Shown here: positions 44,365 through 55,400 of the stretch, piece after piece
Layout of the letters: each line of letters opens with the position of its first letter
How positions within the stretch are numbered: position 1 is the first letter of the stretch
Source: Candidatus Methylopumilus planktonicus
GTDB taxonomy: Bacteria; Pseudomonadota; Gammaproteobacteria; Burkholderiales; Methylophilaceae
Direction: 5' to 3'
NCBI RefSeq assembly: GCF_000981505.1
Contig: NZ_LN827929.1
Span: 1 to 64,000, forward strand
Length of the DNA stretch: 64,000 nucleotides
The notes under the pieces: generated by a model
What the model saw: only the letters and a program-made list of their open reading frames with translations
Database searches by the model: none
What the model was told of the DNA's origin: nothing
Position numbers and translations under genes: made by a program

Positions 44365-46368
44365 TTGGGCCTTGAAGATGTCTTTAGTTTAGTCATGCAT
44401 CTTCCTATTCGTTATATTGACGAAACGATTGTCACACCTATTCGTGATATTCAAATGGGCGTGCTATCTCAAATAGAAGCAGAAGTTGTTAGAGCTGAAA
44501 TTGTTTATAAACCTAAAAAAATGCTTATCGTACAAGTCAAAGATGCATCTAGTAGTTTACAGCTTCGATTTTTACATTTTTATCCAAGTCAAATGAAGAT
44601 GTTTGAGGCCGGCTCTCGTATTCGTGTTTTAGGAGAAGCGCGCCATAATTTATTTGCCTTCGAGATGATTCATCCCCAATGCAAACCAATAAAAGAAGGT
44701 GATGTATTGCCAGAAGCATTAACACCGATTTATTCATTGGTTGCAGGCGTGGGACAAAAAACAGTTAAAGATGCGATTCACAAATTGTTTATTCACTTTG
44801 ACTTAAAAAATTATTTAAAAGATTCATTTTTACCAACGATTTATGAGAAATTGCGCTTACCAAATCTTTATGAAAGTTTAAAAAGCATTCACCACCCAAA
44901 AGATTTTAAAGAAGTTACAAGCCATGAGACTTTCACAAGCAAAGCTTATCAAAGAATTATCTTTGATGAATTTTTAGCGCAACAATTATCTTTAAGATCT
45001 AATTATTTAATAAGGCGAGCACTTTCAGCTATGCCATTAAAAGCTAAAAATAAACTCACAACTATTTTTATGGATAAGCTTGAATTTGAGTTAACCGAAG
45101 CTCAAAAAAAAGTCGTTCAAGAAATTAAAAATGATCTTGAAAAAAATTATCCGATGCAAAGACTTTTACAGGGTGATGTAGGCAGCGGTAAAACAGTAGT
45201 AGCAACAATCGCAGCCTTACAAGTGATCGAAAATGGAAGTCAGGTGGCTTTTATGGCGCCTACTGAAATTTTAGCGGAACAACACTATCGAAAATTGACC
45301 GGGTGGTTAAACCCTTTAAATATAAAAGTCGCATGGCTAACAGGTAGTCAGTCCAAAAAAGACCGCGAGATTTCTTTAAATATGACAGAATCCGGAGAAG
45401 CAAATATTGTAGTCGGCACACATGCACTTTTTCAAGAACACGTCATCTTTAATAAATTAGGCTTAAGTATTATTGATGAACAACATCGATTTGGTGTTGA
45501 GCAAAGACTAGCCTTACGAAAAAAAGGTCAATTAGACAAAGCAATTGAACCTCACCAATTGATGATGAGTGCCACACCTATTCCAAGAACACTTTCTATG
45601 AGTTATTTTGCAGATCTTGATGTGTCTATTATTGATGAATTGCCTAAAGGTCGTGAAGCGATTGTAACAAAACTTTTTTCAGAAGATCGACGCAATGAAA
45701 TTTTAAAGAGAGTGCATGAGGTATGTCATCAAGGTGCTCAAGTTTACTGGGTATGCCCTTTGATTGAAGAAAGTGAAGCATTGCAACTTCAAACCGCAGA
45801 AGAAACGTATTTAAATATGCAGTGTCATTTTAAAGATTTAAAAGTAGGCTTAGTCCATGGGCGCATGAAATCATCAGAAAAACAAAAAGTCATGTCTGAT
45901 TTTGTGAAGGGCAATATTCAATTATTGGTAGCGACTACAGTGATTGAAGTAGGTGTGGATGTGCCCAATGCGACGTTGATGGTCATTGAAAATGCAGAGC
46001 GCATGGGGCTTTCACAATTACATCAGCTTCGAGGCCGCGTAGGACGAGGCTCACTAAAAAGCACATGTATATTATTGTTTCAGAAAAAATTATCAGAGCT
46101 TGCAAGACAAAGACTCAAAGTGATTTTTGAAAATACGGATGGTTTTATCATTGCACAAGAAGATTTAAATATAAGAGGCCCTGGAGAGTTTCTAGGGATT
46201 CGACAGAGTGGAGCACCAATGTTACGCATTGCCAACCTCAATCGTGATTTTAAATTACTAGAAGAAGCTAAAACGATAGCAGACCAATTATTAGAGGATT
46301 ATCCTGAGGCTTCTCATCTTCACTTAAAGCGCTGGCTAAATCATGCGAATGAAAGAGTTAAAGTATAA
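44365..46368 (+). CDS. recG: ATP-dependent DNA helicase RecG
   Basis: RecG remodels stalled replication forks. The 667 residues from TTG 44365 show the wedge domain and helicase motifs: Walker A LQGDVGSGKTVVA, IIDEQHRFGVEQR, MSATPIPRTL and QLRGRVGRG. Coding continues upstream: in frame from 44305 it reads LTSLAELKLFTPSVLNKL, which fits the missing RecG N-terminus. The only plausible start there is CTG at 44305, nine bases after AAGAG. The true protein may therefore be about 20 residues longer with a non-standard start. Confidence 0.95.
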   Translation: MGLEDVFSLVMHLPIRYIDETIVTPIRDIQMGVLSQIEAEVVRAEIVYKPKKMLIVQVKDASSSLQLRFLHFYPSQMKMFEAGSRIRVLGEARHNLFAFEMIHPQCKPIKEGDVLPEALTPIYSLVAGVGQKTVKDAIHKLFIHFDLKNYLKDSFLPTIYEKLRLPNLYESLKSIHHPKDFKEVTSHETFTSKAYQRIIFDEFLAQQLSLRSNYLIRRALSAMPLKAKNKLTTIFMDKLEFELTEAQKKVVQEIKNDLEKNYPMQRLLQGDVGSGKTVVATIAALQVIENGSQVAFMAPTEILAEQHYRKLTGWLNPLNIKVAWLTGSQSKKDREISLNMTESGEANIVVGTHALFQEHVIFNKLGLSIIDEQHRFGVEQRLALRKKGQLDKAIEPHQLMMSATPIPRTLSMSYFADLDVSIIDELPKGREAIVTKLFSEDRRNEILKRVHEVCHQGAQVYWVCPLIEESEALQLQTAEETYLNMQCHFKDLKVGLVHGRMKSSEKQKVMSDFVKGNIQLLVATTVIEVGVDVPNATLMVIENAERMGLSQLHQLRGRVGRGSLKSTCILLFQKKLSELARQRLKVIFENTDGFIIAQEDLNIRGPGEFLGIRQSGAPMLRIANLNRDFKLLEEAKTIADQLLEDYPEASHLHLKRWLNHANERVKV

Positions 46369-46370
46369 AC

Positions 46371-46832
46371 ATGTCCTGGCTGCTATCACCTCCAGTTCAA
46401 GGTAATAAGTTATCGTGGCTTATGGAAGAGGGCTCTTTGACGGAGCGATTAAAAAAAGAGTTTGATGATGTTAAGGTTGAAGTTGTTTATGAAGGGGCTT
46501 ATTTACTAGACAAAAGCTTTTATATGCGTGAGGTTTTTTTAAAAAGTAATGATAGCCCTAAAGTTTTTGCAAGGACTCTAGTTAAGAAAGAGGATTTGCA
46601 GGAAGTGTGGAGCTCTCTTAAAAATTTAGGTGATCAATCACTTGCTACGATTTTATTTAACTCACCAGAAATTAAAAAAATCTCAGTGTTTTATAAGGAG
46701 TTATTTTTAGATGATTCGATATTTGCACATATTAATGCATTAAGCCCAATTCATCAAAAGTCATTATGGGCAAGAAGGTCATCGTGGGAAAAACAAGGCA
46801 CTTATCTTGAGTTGTTAGAGATTTTTTTATAA
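46371..46832 (+). CDS. ubiC: Chorismate--pyruvate lyase
   Basis: UbiC converts chorismate to 4-hydroxybenzoate, the first committed step of ubiquinone synthesis. The 153-residue protein matches UbiC by length, by the N-terminal W(L)xxxGSLTERLKK and by the C-terminal LWARRSSWEKQGTYLELLEIFL. It starts 2 bp after recG. Its usual partner ubiA lies 12 kb away beyond the secretion island. A weak hairpin with a T-run at about 46835-46868 may end the transcript. Confidence 0.92.
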   Translation: MSWLLSPPVQGNKLSWLMEEGSLTERLKKEFDDVKVEVVYEGAYLLDKSFYMREVFLKSNDSPKVFARTLVKKEDLQEVWSSLKNLGDQSLATILFNSPEIKKISVFYKELFLDDSIFAHINALSPIHQKSLWARRSSWEKQGTYLELLEIFL

Positions 46833-46879
46833 AAGGCTAGTTTGTAAGCTATTGATGACAGCTTTTTTTCAAGTATTAT

Positions 46880-46927
46880 ATTAAAATTCTAAAGAAAAAT
46901 ACTATTAAAATTCTAAAGAAAAATAAT
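46880..46927 (+). repeat. 24-bp tandem duplication at the tpsB 5' end
   Basis: Two consecutive 24-bp units, each reading ATTAAAATTCTAAAGAAAAA plus four bases, differ at one position near the end, and a third partial unit (ATTAAATTA) follows. The duplication is eight codons long in the tpsB frame (IKILKKNT / IKILKKNN) and adds lysines to the positively charged start of the signal peptide, if translation begins this far upstream. Confidence 0.9.
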
Positions 46928-46951
46928 ATTAAATTATTTACTACTCTTAGT

Positions 46952-48643
46952 GTGTTATTACTTTTACTTTCGAGTAGTAATTTTGCTATTGCTATTGATG
47001 CGGGTGACCAATTAAATCAAATAGAGCGGGATCAAAAGAGAAGAGAACCTCTCAGAGCAGCGCCAATAATAGAAGAGGATAAGCCCACTCCTAAGCCTAA
47101 AGTGCAAGGCGAAACTTTTAAGGTAAATAATTTCTTATTTGAGGGTAATACCCTAGTTTCATCTGATGAACTTAAAGCCTTTCTTAAAGCATACCTAAAC
47201 CTTGAAATTACGTTAGATGAATTAAAGTCTGCCGTAGACTCCATCAGCATCTTTTATAAAGACCGCGGATATTTAGCAACAGCAACTCTTCCAAAGCAAG
47301 ACATCACCGAGGGTATTGTGAGGATTATTATCACAGAAGCTAAATTTGGTGGGACAGAATTGATGCTCGATCCAAATATCAAATACCGTATTCAGCCCGA
47401 AATTATTCAGAAATTTGTTGAGTTTAATCACCCCAAAGGTGAAATTTTAAATTTAAATCGTCTTGGCAGGGCCATATTAATCGCTGATGAGTTGCCAGGC
47501 GTCGCAGTGACGCAATCGTTACAGCCTGGTTCCAAAGAGGGGCAGACTAACTCAGTTTTGGACATCAATAATGAAAGTGCTTATATCGCAAGAGTATCAA
47601 CAGATAATTATGGTGCTCGCGCCACAGGCTATGCTCGCTACCAGGCCAATGCATCATTTCTCAGCCCTTTGGGAACGGGCGACAGGATTGATGTGGCTTA
47701 CCTTCACTCTCGTGGAGTAGATTTTGGAAGATTTTCTTTTTCTAATCCCATAGGATACTCTGGGTTAAGAGCTGGTGTTGCAGCCAGTGCACTTAAATAT
47801 GAAGTAGTTGCAGGGACAGCATTATCTCTGAAACCAGAGGGAGAAGCTGAGACAATTTCATTTGATCTTTCATACCCCTTAAATCGCTCTAGAACTTTTG
47901 ATTTAAGTCTCACATCATCGCTCGAGAGAAAACATTTTAGAAACAAAATCGATAATGCGACGGATAGTAACTATTTGGTAGATTTATTAAATTTCGGCAG
48001 TTCTTTAAATCATAAAAATACCTTATTCATAGCTGGCGAAACTTATGCTTCCATTGATTTTGATTTTGGAAATGCTAACTATGATAATTCCCCAGCTAGT
48101 TTTAAATCTACCAAAGTTCAGCAACATGTCGAAGGCAGATTTAATCGTATGAAATTTGCAATTAATAACACGCAGTTCTATACGGAAACGATCAGCTCAG
48201 TATTAAAATTAAACGGACAGATATCAGATACAAATTTAGATTCCTCACAAAAGATTTATCTCGGAGGCGCAACGGGAGTCAGAAGCTACCCAACAAGTGA
48301 AGGGTCAGGCAGTAATGGATATATTTTTTCAGCAGAACTTCATAAAGAACTACCGAAAAATTTTACCGTGTTAGGTTTTTATGATCATGGTTTTGCACAA
48401 CAGTTTAATAAAAGTAAAGATAGTTTAGGAGCTGCAATCACGGAAGAAAAAAATACTTTTACTTTAAGAGGTTATGGTGTGTCGCTCGAATGGACTGGCT
48501 TTATTAATACATACCGCTCTTCAGTTGCGGCGATATGGTCAAAACGAATTGGAGGTCATCCCAACCCTGAAACAGATGGTTCAGATTCTGATGGAAGACA
48601 ACCACATAATTTTCTTTGGATTCGAGGGGCAATAAATTTCTAG
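46952..48643 (+). CDS. TpsB outer-membrane transporter (ShlB/FhaC/HecB family)
   Basis: TpsB pores export their TpsA partner across the outer membrane. From GTG 46952 the protein has 563 residues: a signal peptide (...NFAIA), a Lys/Pro-rich lead, POTRA domains (FLFEGNTLVSSDELKAFL, then GYLATATLPKQDITEGIVRIIITEA) and a 16-stranded barrel with the conserved YLGGATGVRSYPTSEG near residue 425. The GTG start leaves the signal with no positive residues. The frame is open back to 46859 and encodes KNNIKLFTTLSVLLLLL, so the true start may be an upstream ATT codon. Confidence 0.93.
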   Translation: MLLLLLSSSNFAIAIDAGDQLNQIERDQKRREPLRAAPIIEEDKPTPKPKVQGETFKVNNFLFEGNTLVSSDELKAFLKAYLNLEITLDELKSAVDSISIFYKDRGYLATATLPKQDITEGIVRIIITEAKFGGTELMLDPNIKYRIQPEIIQKFVEFNHPKGEILNLNRLGRAILIADELPGVAVTQSLQPGSKEGQTNSVLDINNESAYIARVSTDNYGARATGYARYQANASFLSPLGTGDRIDVAYLHSRGVDFGRFSFSNPIGYSGLRAGVAASALKYEVVAGTALSLKPEGEAETISFDLSYPLNRSRTFDLSLTSSLERKHFRNKIDNATDSNYLVDLLNFGSSLNHKNTLFIAGETYASIDFDFGNANYDNSPASFKSTKVQQHVEGRFNRMKFAINNTQFYTETISSVLKLNGQISDTNLDSSQKIYLGGATGVRSYPTSEGSGSNGYIFSAELHKELPKNFTVLGFYDHGFAQQFNKSKDSLGAAITEEKNTFTLRGYGVSLEWTGFINTYRSSVAAIWSKRIGGHPNPETDGSDSDGRQPHNFLWIRGAINF

Positions 48644-48740
48644 TCTAAAAAAAAGTCTTAAAAAAAAGAATCAGAATAAATTCCATATCATAAGCCCGAA
48701 GAAGTCTCTTAAATCTATTGAACTCGCTGGGGAAAAGTTA

Positions 48741-49277
48741 TTGTTACAAGGGGACGTAAAACTACTCACTATAAATAATTTAGTAAAAAAATCTGGTTAT
48801 TCCGTTGGCAATATTTATTATCACTATAAAAATATACAAAATTTTTATGCCACTATCTTTTTGAGAAAAAGAATAGGCGTATATGTCGAGTTAATAAATG
48901 AAATAAATAATTTTTCGTCAACAAAGACATGTCCTGATTTGTGGAAATTTATTTTAGAATTTATTTTTGATAAGATGACAGGAAAATTTAAAATTAGCAT
49001 CATAAGCTATCTTTTTCTTCAAGCCTATAAGAGCAAAGAAAAATCATATGAATTAGAGCAAATTATTGATTGTCTGATTGAGCCATTAATGCATTGTCAA
49101 AAGAGAAATAAAACAAATACATTTTTATTGATAGGTGAGGAGGAATTAAAATTAAAGCTAAGATCTCTTCGGGTATTCATTGAAACACCTTTCCTTGAAG
49201 AGAATTCGATTGCAGGTAAAGCCCTCCATTTCGAACTGACGCTGAAATACTGCCTAGCAAACTTTTGTAAAACTTAA
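48741..49277 (+). CDS. TetR-family transcriptional regulator
   Basis: From TTG 48741 the 178-residue protein contains the TetR helix-turn-helix TINNLVKKSGYSVGNIYYHYKN but lacks its first helix. The open frame extends up to 48636 and encodes KSLKSIELAGEKLLLQGDV, which fits that helix, so translation probably begins upstream. ATT at 48636, six bases after GAGGGG and overlapping the tpsB stop, is a candidate start. It lies between tpsB and tpsA and probably controls this locus; the ligand is unknown. Confidence 0.85.
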   Translation: MLQGDVKLLTINNLVKKSGYSVGNIYYHYKNIQNFYATIFLRKRIGVYVELINEINNFSSTKTCPDLWKFILEFIFDKMTGKFKISIISYLFLQAYKSKEKSYELEQIIDCLIEPLMHCQKRNKTNTFLLIGEEELKLKLRSLRVFIETPFLEENSIAGKALHFELTLKYCLANFCKT

Positions 49278-49440
49278 TTTTTTAGAACTTTGATTATTAC
49301 TTGTAAAAAGTATGGTCAATTTAGTATTTAAAATCATCTAGTTAGATAAAAAAAAATTTGAATCTAAAACCGAACGCTATGTAACTTCTTTGTCATAAAT
49401 TTAAGTTATATTCAGCAAATTAAATCTTAATAATTTTCTT
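49278..49440. promoter_or_regulatory. AT-rich leader of the giant adhesin gene
   Basis: This 163-bp gene-free stretch lies between the TetR gene and tpsA. It holds A and T runs and a TTGTCA hexamer at about 49391 without a properly spaced -10 element. It is the most likely place for a TetR-controlled promoter, but I find no convincing palindrome. Confidence 0.35.
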
Positions 49441-52400
49441 GTGACAATTTTTTCAAAAATAAAATTAATCTTTTTGTTGGTCTTTTTTGGCCTTCAAACC
49501 CCAGCAGTTGCTGACTTGGCAGTTGATACCCTTCCTGTTAACGGTCAAGTAGTGTCCGGCGATGCCTTGATTGAAACTTCTGGAACAGTCCTTAATATAA
49601 ATCAAACATCGCAACGTGCAATTTTAAGCTGGGATACTTTTAACGTAGGACAAGACGCGACTGTAAATTTTAATCAACCCAATGCTAGTGCGTCCACTTT
49701 AAATAGAATCGGCGGCCAGAGTCCAAGCAAAATTTTTGGAAAAATAAATGCCACGGGTGAAGTGATCCTTCAAAACTCCGCTGGCGTATACATCAGTAAA
49801 TCAGGCAGATTAGATGTAGGCTCCATCACAGCAACCTCGCATTCCATCAGTAATGATGACTATCTTAATGGCCAATATCATTATGATCGAAATGGCGCTC
49901 GCGGCAGTGTAGTTAATGAGGGTACTATTCATTCAAGCCTCAAAGGATATGTGGCGCTTCTGGCTCCTGAGGTCAGAAACTCAGGACTTATTATGGCTCA
50001 AATGGGGACAGTTGTCATGGCTGCTGGTGAGAGAGTCACCTTAAATTTCGATTCGAACAGTCATCTAGCCTCCATCACGACCACGCCATCCACAATCAAT
50101 ACACTTATTGAAAATAAATCAGCTGTCACTGTGAGCGGCGGCACAATTATCTTGTCTGCAAAAGCGCTCAATACTTTGGTTTCGGGGTTGATTAAGCAGA
50201 GTGGAACGTTAAATGCAAGTGATATGGGTACTAAATTAGTGAGTGTTGGTGGACGAATTTTGATTGAAGGTGATTCAATCCATGTTGCAACTAATTCAGA
50301 GACTCTAGCCCAGGGCTCAGCGGGAGGCGGAGAAGTTAAAATTATTGCCTCACAGTCATTGACCCTAGAATCTCAGTCCAAAATTAATGTATCTGCAATA
50401 GATAATGGCAACGGAGGTTCTATTAAAACTTCTGCACCTCAGACTTTATTAGCAGGCCAATTGGAAGCACATGGTGGTGTAATTGCTGGAAAGGGTGGGT
50501 TGATTGAAACACAGACAGACAATCTAAATATTACTGATACTGCTCAAGTGGCTGCGATCAGTCGTGATCAAGTCAATGCAGAGGGTCAATGGATCATGAA
50601 TTTACCTCATCTCACCATGACGCAAAATATCGCCGCACTTATTTCCAGTACACTTAAAGACACGAATGTGCAATTAAATGTATATCGATCCTCATTTGAT
50701 TTATTAAAAGATCAAATCATTGAAAAAATTTCAGGTATTAAAACATCTTTTGAAATTCATTCAAAAACACAAATGAACATAGCGGGCAATATTTCGAGTG
50801 ACACCTCAGCTCCTCTTGACCTCATTCTTAAAAGTTATGAGTCTATTCTTGTGAGTACATCATCAACGGTTCATGTTAGAAATATTAATGTAGAGGCCCC
50901 AACAATTTCAGTAGCAGGCAATCTAAATGCATATGGAAGTACTCATCAGGACTCTTCACCTTTTATGGCGCTTCTTGGTGCAAGAATTGCAATCGCTGGT
51001 AACTTGCGTTCCGGTTCAAAACAAAATTCAGGTCGGATTCTTGTCAAGGGTGCAAATGAGATAGCCATCAATTCTTCAGCAAAAATAATCACTGAAGGTA
51101 ATGAGGGCGGATCAGTCATCATGCAATCTGAGTATGGAAGTATTTCAGTACTTGGAACGATCATGACAAACGGAGAGAGCGGACGAGGGGGTACCATCGA
51201 TATTGATGCTCACCATTCTTTCATTGCGCAGGATGCCAAGCTATTTGCTAACGGTCTTACTGATGGCGGATCTATTGTCGTCTTATCGCGTCATGGTGAT
51301 GTGAATTTCCAACAAAGCTTTATCCAAACGAACGGAGGGGCAGGTGTTGGCGGAACAATTCTTATGTCCGGTGTGAATAATACTTATATCTCCAGCACCG
51401 AGATATCAGCGACAGGTGAAGTGAAAGGCGGTACGATTAAGGTTGGTAATGATTTAGCAGGTCAACTGGTCCCATTCTCAAAATATTTAGATGTTGATAT
51501 TTTCTCAAGTATCAATGCCTCACAAATAAATCCAAATCATAAAAATTATCAGGGTGGTTTCATTGAAACTTCAGCCCACACTGTCAATCTCTTAGGTTCC
51601 ATTAATGCCGGTCGTGGAGGAATGTGGCTTCTTGATCCATTTGATATTGTTATCGATGCTACCAAAGCAGGCTATATTAAAACCGTTCTTGATGCAGGCT
51701 CGTCAGTCACAATTACCACAGCATTTGCCACCAATACCGTAGGTGAAAACAGCATTTCAGGATCCTCAGGTAATGGTGATATTACAATCAATGCCGCTAT
51801 CTCTTCCGCAGGGCTTGGCGCATCTCTAACATTAACCGCCGCTAATGAGATTTATGTCAATCAAGCCATCACACTATCAGGCGCTGGAAGTTCAATTACA
51901 TTCACAGCGATTAATACAAATCTCTCGAACAACATTACAACTAACGGCGATCAAACATTTAATGGAAATATAAAGCTTTATAGCGGCATCACACTCACAA
52001 GTAACGGAGGAAATGTGAATATCACAGGTAATGTGATTGGCATTTCAGGGCTTCTGGAATTTTTAGGTGGGGGTGTCTATAAATATAATGGTACAAGTTA
52101 TACGGTAGGTGTTGGATCAAGCCCAGTGAGTGTGCTCTACACCTCCTCCTCTTCAACATACTCATGGCAAGCACAATCTACTTCGGCAGAAGTGTTATTA
52201 GTTGCAGGCGGTGGCGGTGGCGGTATGGATATGGGTGGCGGCGGCGGTGGCGGCGGAGTTATTGCGCAAACAGTGACCACAACGGCTCAAGCTTTTTATG
52301 AGATCAAAGTCGGCGCAGGAGGTTCAGGGGCTCCGGCTGGAGGTACGAATGGTCAAAATGGTGGCCATAATTTCAATATCAATGCGAGCTCAGGTAACAA

Positions 52401-55400
52401 TTCTACACTTCAACATGCAGGTGGCACGCTCACCGCTGTGGGTGGCGGTTATGGTGGTACAAGTTATTGGTCATCACCTTTAGGCGGTCAAGGCGGAACT
52501 GGCGGTTCAGGCGGTGGTGCTGCAGGTTATAACGCTGGCACCTCAGGTAAAAATGGGAGTGGTACTTCAGGTCAAGGCTATGCCGGTGCAAGTGGATACG
52601 GTCACCACGTGTCTGGCGGGGGTGGGGGTGCAGGTGCTCCAGGAAATACGGGTGGTTCTAATGGCGCATCCTCAGGCGGTGCGGGCATTGAAAACTGTAT
52701 CTTAGGGACTTGCTATTACTGGGGTGGTGGTGGTGGTGGAGCTGGATACTCTTACACCGGAGGTAACGGGGGCATAGGTGGTGGCGGCGGCGGTGCTGTG
52801 GGCACTACGACGGGTGGTGCCGGTTATAACAATGGCTCTGCAGGTGGCGGTGGATGTACAGGTTGTTGGGCACAAACACCAGGTGGTAATGGAGGAACTA
52901 ACACAGGTGGCGGTGGCGGTGGCGGCTCCCATTACAACAGTAATAACAAAGGAGGTAACGGAGGCACAGGGATTGTAGTCCTCAAATACAATGGCTCATT
53001 GATCATTAATTCTGGCTCGGGCGCTGCTCAAATAGCTGGTACGGCTTCAAATGGCGCAATGACAATTAATTCAAATAGCGTTCTAAGTAGTATTGGAGGG
53101 GCTATTTCAGGTGCGATGAGCCTCACTAAACTAGGCTCAGGCACGCTCACTTTAAGTGGTACAAGTAGCTCCTACACTGGTGTGACCGCGATTTCAGCGG
53201 GTACCATTAAATTAGGAGCGGCTGGCGCAATATCAGATTCATCAGCGGTCAGCCTCACAGGTACACTGGATCTCAATAGCTTCTCCGAGACAATTGGCTC
53301 CCTCTCAGGCGCCGGCACCATCACAAGCTCTGCCGCAGGCACGCCCACCCTTACAATTGGAGCTGACAATACATCATCCACATTTACAGGTCTGATTGAA
53401 AACGGTTCTGCCACAGTGACACTCACTAAATCAGGCTCCGGCACACTTACTTTAAGTGGTAGCAATACTTATACCGGAGGCACGAATATCAATGCGGGTG
53501 TTTTAAGTTTAGGCTCTACGAATGCCATTGGTTCATCAGGCACCATTTCATTTGGCGGTGGCACACTTCAATACACAAGTTCCAATACGACAGATTATTC
53601 AAGTCGACTCAGTGGCGCTTCAGGCCAAGCATTTAAAGTCGACACCAACGGACGCACAGTCACTTGGGCCAGTGACCTCACCAATGCATCCAGCTCGATC
53701 ACGAAGTCGGGAACAGGGACGTGGACTGTAGGGGTAATTAATTTAGCCAATGCAAGCTTTAATCAAGGCACCCTCAACGCCACCTCAATTGCGATCAGTG
53801 GCACCAATACGATTGGTGGCACGATCTCAACCTCAGGTACCGTGAGTTTTACTGGTGCTACTACCCTCGTTCGAGATACGACGATTACAAGTTCTAATAG
53901 CGCGGTCTCATTTGGATCGACCATTAATGGTGAGTATGAATTAATTATCAATGCAGGAAGTAGCACTGCGTCATTTGCTGGAGCGATCGGAGGCACTTCC
54001 CCAGTCGGGCGCCTTGAAGTGAGTGCATCTTCAGGGATCAGTATTGGGGGCAACATCACGACCATTCAAGGTTTATCAAACGGCCTCTATTTTGAGAAGT
54101 TTTCAGGTCAAGCTTATGGCAATATGACTTTTTATAATACTGCTACACGACTTAATATTAATAATGGTAACGGTGCAACGATGCCAGCTTCATTAACGAA
54201 TCCCATTACGACGATTAATGCAGCAAATGGAACTGTCAATGTTACCACGGCCACTAGCACACATATTTATGTCTGCCCAGGTACAGATTGTGACTCCAAT
54301 TACTCTGTTCGCGCCACGGGTTACTTCATGGCACCTACTTCAGGTACCTACACTTTTGTGACCTATGCAGACGATGACCATTATTTATTCATTGGTAACA
54401 ATAGCGAATCCATTTCAGATTTTATGACACGCGTTCAATCAACAAGCGCAACTCCTAATACAGGAGAGCGAGGCTTAGTAGTGCGTGCACCAGGTTGTTG
54501 TCAACGTGTGACCGGTACGACAAGTTTGGTTGCGGGAGGCCGTTATCCAATTTATGCCACTTTCAATGAAGGGGGTGGTGGAGATTACATGTGGACTAAG
54601 TTTATGTTGCCAGGCCAGTCAAGTTTTGTGAGTGGAGTGCACAGTGATGTATCGAGTGGCTTAGGTTATTACTACAGTAATCCTGCGGGAGCGAGTGGGG
54701 GAGGAGGTGTAACAGGAGTGGCATTGACTGGGCCTGTAACACTGAATGGGAACTCCACTATTTCAAGTGCTAATGCAAGTGTCACCATCACAGGGGCACT
54801 ATCGAGTGATGCGACCCCGAGGAATTTTGTGGTGAATGCCCAATCATTCAATGCACAAGCCTTGTCTTCTTTATCTAATTTGAGTGTCACTGTGGCAGAT
54901 TCTAGTGCGATTACTGGCATCATTTCAAGTGCTACTTCTGTACCTGATATGCAATTCACGAAAGCGGGCGATGGAATATTGACCTTGTCAGCTAATAATA
55001 CCTATTCAGGATCAACGCTTATCAGCGCAGGCACGCTAAAATTAACTGGTTCAAATGCATCACTTGGGGCATCAACAAATTCATTAACCATCGCAGGCGG
55101 GACCCTTGATCTCGTCAATAAAGCACTCACACTCAATACGCTTACCATGAACAACGCGAGTAGCTATATTACGAACACCAGCGGTACTTCAAGCATGATA
55201 GTGACAAATCCAAGTTCGCTCAGAGGCTCAATTACAACTCAAGGTACGCAAACTTATTCAAGTGGAATTTCTCTCACAGGCAATATGTCCTTTGCCTCAA
55301 CTAATAGCGATATCATATTTAGTTCAACTGTCTCAGGAGCTTATAACCTCACAGTGAATTCAGGATCAGGTACAGCAAGATTTAATGGTGCTTTGAATAA

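Noticed and set aside
46835..46870. Strong terminator after ubiC
   Set aside because: A T-run is present but the stem is imperfect with a long loop, so it is only mentioned under ubiC.
52198..52980. CRISPR-like or satellite-like repeat in the glycine-rich DNA
   Set aside because: The repeats are GGN codon runs of variable length in one continuous reading frame, without regular spacers.
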